The translations under genes were made by a program, and so were the position numbers. Of a DNA stretch of 6,994 nt, positions 1-4,975 are shown piece after piece (within the stretch, counting starts at the first letter, position 1; each line of letters opens with the position of its first letter). Source of the DNA: Porticoccaceae bacterium UBA1989 (GTDB lineage: Bacteria > Pseudomonadota > Gammaproteobacteria > Pseudomonadales > Porticoccaceae). The notes beneath the pieces are model-generated. The model ran no database searches. It was given only the letters and a program-made list of their open reading frames with translations, and had not been told where the DNA came from. The stretch is from assembly GCA_002335945.1 (NCBI GenBank), contig DDDD01000130.1:1-6994 (forward strand), read 5' to 3'.

Positions 1-10
1 TATTAATTTT

Positions 11-72
11 GTCATCCCGACAGAGCGTAGCGACGAGGGATCTAAAGATCTCTCACATGCGTTCGAGATGAC
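11..72. repeat. Dispersed imperfect-palindrome repeat
   Basis: The outer arms GTCATCCCGA (11-20) and TCGAGATGAC (63-72) are complementary except at one position. The inner arms GAGGGATCT (35-43) and AGATCTCTC (46-54) also pair, with one G-T wobble, so the element could fold into a two-tier cruciform or RNA hairpin. The GTCATCCCGA...GAGGGATCT layout matches a class of short non-coding repeats that I know as widely dispersed between genes in many proteobacterial genomes. It lies just beyond the 3' end of the minus-strand TRIC gene, a typical place for such elements. It encodes nothing, and whether it is mobile cannot be judged from one copy. Confidence 0.6.
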
Positions 73-80
73 AGAGGTAT

Positions 81-100
81 GTCATTGCAACAGAGCACAG
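81..100. repeat. Degenerate second copy of the repeat head
   Basis: GTCATTGCAACAGAGCACAG (81-100) aligns without gaps to the start of the neighbouring repeat (11-30), matching at most positions and sharing the ACAGAGC core. No matching closing arm follows, so it looks like a truncated or decayed tandem copy. Chance similarity is possible because the match is only about 20 bases. Confidence 0.35.
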
Positions 101-101
101 A

Positions 102-117
102 TAGTCTCGACAGACTA
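102..117 (-). other. Stem-loop overlapping the stop codon of the TRIC gene
   Basis: TAGTCT (102-107) and AGACTA (112-117) are perfectly complementary around the 4-base loop CGAC. The stem includes the TAG stop codon of the minus-strand TRIC gene (115-117). It could act as a weak 3' end or mRNA-protecting hairpin, but the minus strand has no T-run after it, so it is not a typical intrinsic terminator. The adjacent repeat may supply the real 3' structure. Confidence 0.3.
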
Positions 118-738
118 AGAACCAAACCGAGGCAAGGTTAGCTTAAAATGAATCGCCGCCGCCCTCAGACCGAATCCGGCAATAAAGGCAATCCCTGCGG
201 CGATGCTGTCGGTAACCCCCAACTGATGCAGGACTACGTAAGTGGCTGCACCTGATAGGGCGCAACTGATATAAATTTCGGGGCGCATTAGCGTTAACAC
301 CTCGGCACAGAGCACATCGCGCATCAGGCCACCAAACGTCGCTGTCATCACCCCCATCACCACCGCAATCATGGGTGGCACCTCATGTGCCAGTGCAGTC
401 TGTGCACCCATCACGGCAAAAACCGCCAAGCCAATGGCATCAGTCCACAGAATCCAAGCGTCCCGCTTACGGTATAGGTCCACTGAAAAATAGGTTAACG
501 CGGAAGCACCGATACAAATATAAACAGCAAGCGGGTTGTGCACCCAACTTACCGGAGAAATACCCAGCAATAGATCTCGCAAGGTACCACCGCCCACGCC
601 AGTAACTGTGCCAACCAAAATAAAGCCCAGAATATCCATGCGTTTTTCGGCAGCAAATAGCGCCCCGGACACTGCAAAGACAATGGTTCCGATCATAGAG
701 AAAGCATGGAGTAACTGATCGATTGAGAGGACGGACAT
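115..738 (-). CDS. TRIC/UPF0126-family inner-membrane protein (YicG/YadS-like)
   Basis: A 207-residue polytopic membrane protein of the UPF0126 (TRIC cation channel) family, whose members are about 205 residues with seven membrane helices. Hydrophobic segments lie near residues 10-29, 36-55, 67-85, 97-117, 122-140, 154-172 and 177-195. The family's internal duplication is visible: a glycine-rich block ending in Arg-Asp occurs twice (GTVTGVGGGTLRD at 43-55, GVMTATFGGLMRD at 129-141). Prokaryotic TRIC proteins form trimeric monovalent-cation channels, and some relatives have been linked to small-molecule uptake; the substrate here is unknown. I start at the ATG at 738, which has a weak GGAA upstream, rather than the in-frame TTG at 750, which has no ribosome binding site. 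It is transcribed alone, divergently from the DoxX gene. Confidence 0.9.
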   Translation of the reverse strand: MSVLSIDQLLHAFSMIGTIVFAVSGALFAAEKRMDILGFILVGTVTGVGGGTLRDLLLGISPVSWVHNPLAVYICIGASALTYFSVDLYRKRDAWILWTDAIGLAVFAVMGAQTALAHEVPPMIAVVMGVMTATFGGLMRDVLCAEVLTLMRPEIYISCALSGAATYVVLHQLGVTDSIAAGIAFIAGFGLRAAAIHFKLTLPRFGS

Positions 739-765
739 AGGGGTTTCCAATGGGCAATGGCTGAT

Positions 766-780
766 TGGCCGAGGCGGCCA
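766..780. promoter_or_regulatory. Perfect inverted repeat, possible operator
   Basis: TGGCCG (766-771) and CGGCCA (775-780) are exact reverse complements around AGG. On the minus strand this GC-rich palindrome lies directly downstream of a candidate -10 box (TATACT, complement of 780-785), so it would cover the expected transcription start of the TRIC gene. It could be a repressor site or a 5' leader hairpin. No regulator is encoded nearby and the sequence matches no operator I recognise. Confidence 0.3.
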
Positions 781-808
781 GTATAATTGTTAACGGTTTG
801 AGCATAAA
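780..808 (-). promoter_or_regulatory. Candidate promoter for the TRIC gene
   Basis: Read on the minus strand, TTTATG (808-803), a 17-base spacer and TATACT (785-780) resemble a sigma70 promoter with a good -10 and a poor -35. It sits about 42 bases upstream of the ATG at 738. The same stretch carries TATAAT on the plus strand (782-787), so the orientation is uncertain. Confidence 0.3.
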
Positions 809-861
809 TAGGGATTCTGAGTCTATTACCAATTCTATATCCGCCTATCCGACTGCCATTG

Positions 862-892
862 TTGTTTTAGCCAAGATGCAATAAGGTATAAA
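862..892 (+). promoter_or_regulatory. Candidate promoter for the DoxX gene
   Basis: TTGTTT (862-867) and TATAAA (887-892) are separated by 19 bases, longer than the 17 preferred by sigma70. Downstream, GCTGC (902-906) and GCAGC (914-918) can form a small hairpin in the leader. The AAAGG at 951-955, seven bases before the ATG at 963, is the ribosome binding site. Confidence 0.3.
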
Positions 893-962
893 TTAGGGCC
901 TGCTGCTTTTTAGGCAGCTACGCTATAGATACTAAAAACATAAATGGGTAAAAGGTATAACT

Positions 963-1343
963 ATGAAATTTTTAGATAACTTGTTGGATGGCCGTGAAGA
1001 TCAGGCCTACGCACTACTTAGAATAGTCACTGGATTTTTGTTTATCTGGCATGGTGCTCAGAAGCTTTTTAACTTTCCTAGTGACTTTCCCTATCCGTTA
1101 AACCCTCTGATGTATGGGGCCGGGACCATCGAACTAGTTGGCGGCGCACTGGTTATGATTGGTCTATTTACCCGTCCAGCTGCTTTTATCTGCAGTGGCA
1201 CCATGGCCGTTGCCTATTGGATGGTTCACGGAATGAATAATGTTTTTCCGATGCTAAACGGCGGTGAACTCGCCGCGCTTTACTGCTTTGCGTTTCTGTT
1301 TATTGCCGTGCGCGGTGCAGGTATCTGGAGTGTCGATAAGTAA
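963..1343 (+). CDS. DoxX family membrane protein
   Basis: A 126-residue integral membrane protein of the DoxX family, at the usual length of 120-150. Four hydrophobic helices lie near residues 16-34, 50-68, 73-91 and 101-118. Family motifs are visible in order: LLRIVTGFLFIWHGAQKLF (18-36), ELVGGALVMIGLFTRPAA (57-74), VAYWMVH (83-89) and NGGELAALYCFAFLF (99-113). DoxX proteins are small membrane components linked in various species to thiol redox balance or to quinone/terminal-oxidase complexes; no specific reaction can be assigned here. The ATG at 963 has AAAGG seven bases upstream and a hairpin terminator follows the stop, so the gene is probably a single-gene unit. Confidence 0.92.
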   Translation: MKFLDNLLDGREDQAYALLRIVTGFLFIWHGAQKLFNFPSDFPYPLNPLMYGAGTIELVGGALVMIGLFTRPAAFICSGTMAVAYWMVHGMNNVFPMLNGGELAALYCFAFLFIAVRGAGIWSVDK

Positions 1344-1364
1344 CACAGTATAAAGAGACCCAGA

Positions 1365-1396
1365 GTAAAAAGGACGCCCATTGACGTCCTTTTTAC
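1365..1396 (+). terminator. Intrinsic terminator after the DoxX gene
   Basis: GTAAAAAGGACG (1365-1376) pairs perfectly with CGTCCTTTTTAC (1385-1396) around the 8-base loop CCCATTGA. The 3' arm supplies a five-T tract and the DNA beyond is T-rich (CATTTTAC). It starts 21 bases after the DoxX stop. The A-tract on the 5' arm could allow some function in the opposite direction. Confidence 0.8.
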
Positions 1397-1467
1397 ATTT
1401 TACCCTACCAAAATCTGCTACTTTTTAATCACAACTAACCACAAAATGAACAACAGCGCGGATTGAT

Positions 1468-2049
1468 ATGAGTCAGCATTTAATACTCGCCGGTGAAGTA
1501 CGCAACTGTAAGCTCTGTGAAAAGCACCTGCCTCATCCTCCCCGACCCGTTATACAGATACATCCAAACGCAAGAATACTTATCGCCGGCCAAGCACCAG
1601 GTAGAAAAGTACAGGCCTCTGGCATACCGTTTGACGACGCCAGCGGCGACCGTTTGCGTGACTGGATGGGAATTTCCAAAGACGTTTTCTATAACCCAAA
1701 GCAAGTCGCGATTGTCCCTATGGGGTTTTGCTTTCCCGGCACAGGAAAATCGGGCGACCTACCACCGCGCCCCGAGTGCGCTGAGACCTGGCGGGAGCGC
1801 GTTCTAAACCTACTTCCCAACATTAAGAGTACCTTGGTTATTGGCAAGTATGCTCAAGATTACCACTTCAATCAGGGCGCCAAGACGTTGACGGAGCTAG
1901 TCAATAACTGGAAAGAATACTCGCCAGAAAGAATCCCACTGCCCCATCCCAGTCCACGAAATAATCTTTGGTTGCGTAAAAACCCCTGGTTTGAATCCGA
2001 CCTAGTTCCACTACTACAAACCCACATCGCCAAGATTCTCGAAAACTGA
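1468..2049 (+). CDS. Uracil-DNA glycosylase family protein (Fe-S type)
   Basis: A 193-residue protein of the uracil-DNA glycosylase superfamily (COG1573-like). Motif 1 is GQAPG (41-45), followed by SGIPFDDASG (51-60); motif 2 is HPSPRN (160-165). Four cysteines at 14, 17, 88 and 104 give C-x2-C-x70-C-x15-C, the arrangement that binds a [4Fe-4S] cluster in family 4/5 glycosylases. The general role would be removing uracil or damaged bases in base-excision repair, but motif 1 has Ala where family 1 enzymes carry catalytic Asp (GQDPY) and Gln where family 4 has Glu (GEAPG), so activity is not assured. The ATG at 1468 has only a weak GCGGA upstream. A six-codon mini-ORF (1446-1466) ends one base before it. 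Confidence 0.85.
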   Translation: MSQHLILAGEVRNCKLCEKHLPHPPRPVIQIHPNARILIAGQAPGRKVQASGIPFDDASGDRLRDWMGISKDVFYNPKQVAIVPMGFCFPGTGKSGDLPPRPECAETWRERVLNLLPNIKSTLVIGKYAQDYHFNQGAKTLTELVNNWKEYSPERIPLPHPSPRNNLWLRKNPWFESDLVPLLQTHIAKILEN

Positions 2050-2127
2050 ATCTATCAAACGTTTTGTAGATACATATCAATGAGAAACCCACTCCGCTGA
2101 ATTAACTTACAGGCTGGCCTTATTAAA

Positions 2128-2132
2128 AGGAG
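2128..2132 (+). promoter_or_regulatory. Strong ribosome binding site of the 34-residue peptide
   Basis: AGGAG lies 10 bases before the ATG at 2143 (GGAGA gives 9). It is the best Shine-Dalgarno match in this half of the window and is the main evidence that the short reading frame after it is translated. Confidence 0.65.
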
Positions 2133-2142
2133 ACACACAGCC

Positions 2143-2247
2143 ATGAGTAAGATAAATCGTCATTTAGTGATATTCACCACCAGCATGATCTCTATACCCA
2201 TTTTTCTTTGCCTGATTGTTATTGTTCTATTATCAGTGGTGCAGTAG
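2143..2247 (+). CDS. Small single-helix membrane protein, 34 residues
   Basis: This short frame has an ATG start, a TAG stop and a strong AGGAG upstream. The peptide begins MSKINRH, with three basic residues, and continues as an almost unbroken hydrophobic stretch from about residue 8 to 33 (ending LLSVVQ). That predicts one membrane helix with the N-terminus in the cytoplasm by the positive-inside rule. There is one cysteine (residue 23) and no lipobox, so it is not a lipoprotein signal. I do not recognise a family. Such peptides often bind or tune larger membrane complexes, but no partner can be named; neighbours are the glycosylase (93 bases upstream) and the dioxygenase (72 bases downstream). 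It could also be a chance frame, although the ribosome binding site and hydrophobic pattern argue against that. Confidence 0.6.
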   Translation: MSKINRHLVIFTTSMISIPIFLCLIVIVLLSVVQ

Positions 2248-2319
2248 CCCCCTATTTTTTCAGATGACAGCTGAGGGGAAAGATGCTCCAATAAAGAAAA
2301 TAATAAGAACTAAAAAATC

Positions 2320-3150
2320 ATGAATATTGTTCCTTTTTCCCCAGGCGTTGGCGCCGTTGTGAATGACCTGCAGCTGGCTACCATGACAGAATCTGAACTC
2401 ACCGAACTGAGAGCAGCCTTTACTGAGTATGGGCTGCTATTTTTTCGTGATCAGGATTTACCCCCAGAGGAGCACCTGCGCTTTGCCAATAGATTTGGCA
2501 GCATTGTGGTCAACAAATTCTTTAAGACCACCCAAGAATCACCGCAGATTGCCGAGGTACGCAAAGAAAAAACCCAGCAAACCAATATTGGCGGGGGTTG
2601 GCACACCGATCATTCCTATGATGATATTCCTGCCCTAGGGTCTATTTTGGTGGCCCGTACATTGCCTGAGACTGGCGGCGATACCCAGTTTGCCAATCTG
2701 GCGGCGGCCTATGATGCCCTGCCCGACAATCTTAAAAAGAAGCTTGAGGGCCTGCGTGCGGTCCATTCAAACACCCACCTCTATGGTGAAAATGGTCTCT
2801 ATAGACTCACCGATCTCAATGATCAGCTAGGTGGTATGGACCGTGTGGGTGATGCCACCCATCCCGTGGTGATTAGGCATCCAGAAAGTGACCGCAAGGT
2901 ACTTTATGTAAACCCTGGCCACACTATTCAGTTTGAGGGCTGGGATTTCACCGAGAGTCGCACCCTATTAGATGAGCTTTACGCCCATGTTATGCAGCCG
3001 CAGTTTACCTGCAGCTTTAACTGGCTGCCCGGCTCGGTGACCTTTTGGGATAATCGCTGCACCTGGCATCAGGCCAACAATGATTACCAGGGTCAGGCGC
3101 GCCTGATGCACCGCATCACTATCGCAGGTAGCCCACTCGCAGCAGCCTAG
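2320..3150 (+). CDS. TauD/TfdA family Fe(II)/2-oxoglutarate dioxygenase
   Basis: A 276-residue cytoplasmic enzyme of the TauD/TfdA family, which couples 2-oxoglutarate decarboxylation to hydroxylation of an organic substrate. The iron triad is clear: His95 and Asp97 in WHTDH, and His250 in DNRCTWHQ. Thr122 (GGDTQF) and Arg261 match the 2-oxoglutarate ligands of E. coli TauD (T126, R266), and Arg265 matches TauD R270. The taurine contacts H70 and N95 of TauD are not kept (Asn65/Lys66 and Gly91 here), and no sulfonate transporter is nearby, so taurine is an unlikely substrate. The ATG at 2320 is the first in frame after a stop at 2311, and the N-terminus fits the family; it lacks a clear ribosome binding site. 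DUF2256 follows after 32 bases. Confidence 0.9.
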   Translation: MNIVPFSPGVGAVVNDLQLATMTESELTELRAAFTEYGLLFFRDQDLPPEEHLRFANRFGSIVVNKFFKTTQESPQIAEVRKEKTQQTNIGGGWHTDHSYDDIPALGSILVARTLPETGGDTQFANLAAAYDALPDNLKKKLEGLRAVHSNTHLYGENGLYRLTDLNDQLGGMDRVGDATHPVVIRHPESDRKVLYVNPGHTIQFEGWDFTESRTLLDELYAHVMQPQFTCSFNWLPGSVTFWDNRCTWHQANNDYQGQARLMHRITIAGSPLAAA

Positions 3151-3182
3151 TAGGCTGTGGCTAGCTCTGCCATAATCCGACT

Positions 3183-3332
3183 ATGCCTAAAACACGTAAG
3201 AAATCTGATCTACCCAGCAAGATCTGTCCCATCTGTGAGCGCCCTTTTAACTGGCGCAAGAAATGGGAAAAAGTTTGGGATGAGGTGCGCTACTGCTCAG
3301 TGCGCTGTAAAACAGATGCCCGTAAACGATAG
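3183..3332 (+). CDS. DUF2256 family zinc-finger-like protein
   Basis: A 49-residue basic protein of the DUF2256 family, starting MPKTRKKSDLPSK. It has two cysteine pairs, CPIC (15-18) and CSVRC (38-42), around an aromatic-rich middle with Trp24, Trp28 and Trp32 (PFNWRKKWEKVW). The four cysteines suggest a structural zinc site. The length and the CPIC...YCS.RC pattern match the family closely; its function is unknown. From memory, members often lie beside or fused to cryptochrome/photolyase genes and flavin oxidoreductases; here a renalase-like oxidoreductase follows after 41 bases, but no photolyase is in the window. A longer frame over the same DNA (from 3157) is an unrelated shadow. The ribosome binding site is weak, so translation may depend on the upstream dioxygenase. 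Confidence 0.85.
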   Translation: MPKTRKKSDLPSKICPICERPFNWRKKWEKVWDEVRYCSVRCKTDARKR

Positions 3333-3373
3333 CTCTCAGTAATAAATAGCCCTTAATAAAAAGACCCTAACCT

Positions 3374-4360
3374 ATGACTACCCAAAACACAGACATCTTA
3401 ATTATTGGCGCTGGCCTTGCTGGCCTCAGCGCAGCCAACGATCTTCAGCAAGCAGGCTATAAGGTTCTAGTGGTCGATAAGGGTCGTGGCCTGGGCGGAC
3501 GATTAGCAGGTCGCCGTATTGGTGAGGCAACCTTTGACCATGGTGCCCAGTTTATGACCGCCAGAGAGACGCGCTTTAAGGCTGCGGTTGCTGGCTGGAT
3601 CGCAGCTGGTGTGGCAGAGGAGTGGTACAGCAGCTATCCAGGGCAGCCCAATGGCCATCCTCGATATCGTGGCGTCCCCACCATGACGGGTATTGCTAAA
3701 CATTTAGCCATTGGCCTAGAAATACTCCGTGCCACCCGAGTAGACCGTATTAGTCAGCAGGGCAATGAATGGCATGCGAGCTTAGATAATGGCGAGACAG
3801 TGACGGCCAAGAAGCTGCTTATTACCTCGCCAGTACCCCAAACACTGGATCTGCTGAATGAAGGCAATATCCAAATCCCCCAAGACAAACAGGCTCGACT
3901 TGATCGCATTGACTATGAGAGCTGCATTGCCGTTATGGCGGTGCTCGACGGCCCCACATCTATTGAAGCCCCTGGCGCTATTGCTCTGGAAGACGGTCCC
4001 ATCGCCTGGATTAGTGACAACCTGCAAAAAGGTGTTTCTAAGATTCCCGCGGTGACTATTCATGGCAGCGGTGCCTTTAGTGCAAAGCATATCGATGAAG
4101 ACCGCGTGGACATTGGTCAGCAACTGATTGATGCGGCCAAACCTTATCTGGGTGATGCCAAGGTGACTGAATATCAGGTGCATGGCTGGCGCTACAGCAA
4201 ACCAACTATCCTGGACGATGCGCCCTGCATGTTGCTGAGCGAATCAACCGACCTGCCACCACTGGCGCTCGCGGGGGATGCCTTTGCGGGACCAAGATTT
4301 GAAGGTGCCGTGCAGTCGGGCTGGGCAGCCGCAAAAACCCTCATGGATGCTGATGAGTAA
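3374..4360 (+). CDS. Renalase-like NAD/FAD-dependent oxidoreductase (COG3380)
   Basis: A 328-residue flavoprotein of the COG3380 group, related to renalase and amine oxidases. The N-terminus carries the dinucleotide-binding loop GAGLAG (12-17) and a strand ending in Asp35 (VLVVDKGRGLGGRLAGRR), the FAD ribose position usually held by Glu. The family blocks FDHGAQFMTAR (54-64), GWRYSKP (271-277) and the C-terminal FAD motif GDAFAGPRFEGAVQSG (301-316) are all present, so the protein is full length. No signal peptide is seen, so it should be cytoplasmic. The substrate is unknown; characterised renalases oxidise aberrant NAD(P)H isomers, but that cannot be assigned here. It lies 41 bases after DUF2256 and probably shares its transcript. 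Confidence 0.9.
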   Translation: MTTQNTDILIIGAGLAGLSAANDLQQAGYKVLVVDKGRGLGGRLAGRRIGEATFDHGAQFMTARETRFKAAVAGWIAAGVAEEWYSSYPGQPNGHPRYRGVPTMTGIAKHLAIGLEILRATRVDRISQQGNEWHASLDNGETVTAKKLLITSPVPQTLDLLNEGNIQIPQDKQARLDRIDYESCIAVMAVLDGPTSIEAPGAIALEDGPIAWISDNLQKGVSKIPAVTIHGSGAFSAKHIDEDRVDIGQQLIDAAKPYLGDAKVTEYQVHGWRYSKPTILDDAPCMLLSESTDLPPLALAGDAFAGPRFEGAVQSGWAAAKTLMDADE

Positions 4361-4368
4361 AAGCCCGC

Positions 4369-4374
4369 TATAAT
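4369..4374 (+). promoter_or_regulatory. Candidate -10 box for the PhnA-type/aldolase-like pair
   Basis: A perfect TATAAT sits 35 bases before the ATG at 4409, in the 48-base gap after the oxidoreductase. There is no recognisable -35 at the right distance (GATGCT at 17 bases) and no TGn extension. It may be an activator-dependent promoter or a chance match; the pair may equally be read through from upstream. Confidence 0.35.
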
Positions 4375-4408
4375 GGGGTCTTTAAACTCATTATAAGTAG
4401 CTAACCCA

Positions 4409-4975
4409 ATGACTGACCTCTACACTCGCAGCGGCTCCGCCTGCGAACTCTGCACTAGCACTAACAACCTGTCTGCTTATGCCATTCCGCCTCAGAGTGA
4501 TGCTAGCACCGAGCAGTCATTGTTAATCTGTGACATCTGCGAAGATCAGATCAATAATCCTGACAGGGTCGATGCTAATCATTGGCGCTGCCTGAACGAC
4601 AGCATGTGGTCGCAGGTACCCGCAGTCCAGGTGATGGCGTGGCGAATGCTGACCCGATTAAGCGCTGAAGGCTGGCCCCAGGACTTGTTGGATATGCTGT
4701 ATCTAGATGATGAAACTCTAGCTTGGGCTAAGTCAGACAGTGCCGAGGAGGATGACAACGTTATCCATAAAGACAGTAATGGCGCTGTGCTAGCCGCTGG
4801 CGACACAGTGACATTGATTAAAGATTTAGATGTAAAAGGCACCAGTTTTACCGCCAAACGTGGCACCGCAGTACGCAATATTTCATTGGTGTCGAGTAAT
4901 GAAGAGCACATAGAAGGCCGAGTAAACGGCACACAGATTGTAATACTCACTAAATTTGTAAAGAGGGCGAACTAA
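4409..4975 (+). CDS. PhnA domain-containing zinc-ribbon protein (YjdM-like)
   Basis: A 188-residue protein. The N-terminus has a PhnA-type zinc ribbon with CELC (12-15) and CDIC (41-44). A conserved linker follows (NHWRCLNDSMWSQVPAVQ, 57-74) and then the C-terminal PhnA domain (about 127-187) with GDTVTLIKDLDVKG (131-144), FTAKRGT (147-153) and EGRVNGTQIVILTKFVK (169-185). The long form with a central segment is common in marine Gammaproteobacteria; E. coli YjdM is about 110 residues. The name reflects past linkage to the E. coli phn locus; it is not phosphonoacetate hydrolase, and no phosphonate gene is present here. The molecular function is unknown. Its stop overlaps the start of the aldolase-like gene by one base. 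Confidence 0.88.
   Translation: MTDLYTRSGSACELCTSTNNLSAYAIPPQSDASTEQSLLICDICEDQINNPDRVDANHWRCLNDSMWSQVPAVQVMAWRMLTRLSAEGWPQDLLDMLYLDDETLAWAKSDSAEEDDNVIHKDSNGAVLAAGDTVTLIKDLDVKGTSFTAKRGTAVRNISLVSSNEEHIEGRVNGTQIVILTKFVKRAN
4962..4967 (+). promoter_or_regulatory. Ribosome binding site and TAATG coupling junction
   Basis: AGAGGG lies seven bases before the ATG at 4975, inside the end of the PhnA-type gene. Stop and start share one base (TAATG, 4973-4977), a classic arrangement for re-initiation, so the two proteins are probably made in linked amounts. Confidence 0.65.

Noticed and set aside
739..750. TTG at 750 as the start of the TRIC protein
   Set aside because: No ribosome binding site precedes it. 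The in-frame ATG at 738 gives the usual family length and has GGAA upstream.
768..780. GGCCGAGGCGGCC as an engineered SfiI cloning site
   Set aside because: It fits the SfiI pattern, but the flanks are natural intergenic DNA with no vector sequence, so coincidence is more likely.
1446..1466. Six-codon mini-ORF (MNNSAD) ending one base before the glycosylase start
   Set aside because: It has no ribosome binding site and is short enough to be chance; noted only as context for the weak glycosylase start.
2248..2278. CCCC...GGGG and TCAG/CTGA pairing between the small peptide and the dioxygenase as a terminator or riboswitch
   Set aside because: The two helices are split by a long one-sided bulge and no known riboswitch pattern or T-tract follows.
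3143..3157. Hairpin CAGCCT-AGT-AGGCTG around the dioxygenase stop as a terminator
   Set aside because: Six-base stem, three-base loop and no T-tract, with the next gene only 32 bases on. It may be chance.
3157..3342. A 61-codon frame starting MASSAIIRL overlapping the DUF2256 region
   Set aside because: It is in a different frame from the clearly recognisable DUF2256 protein (3183-3332), has no family character and no ribosome binding site, so it is a shadow.
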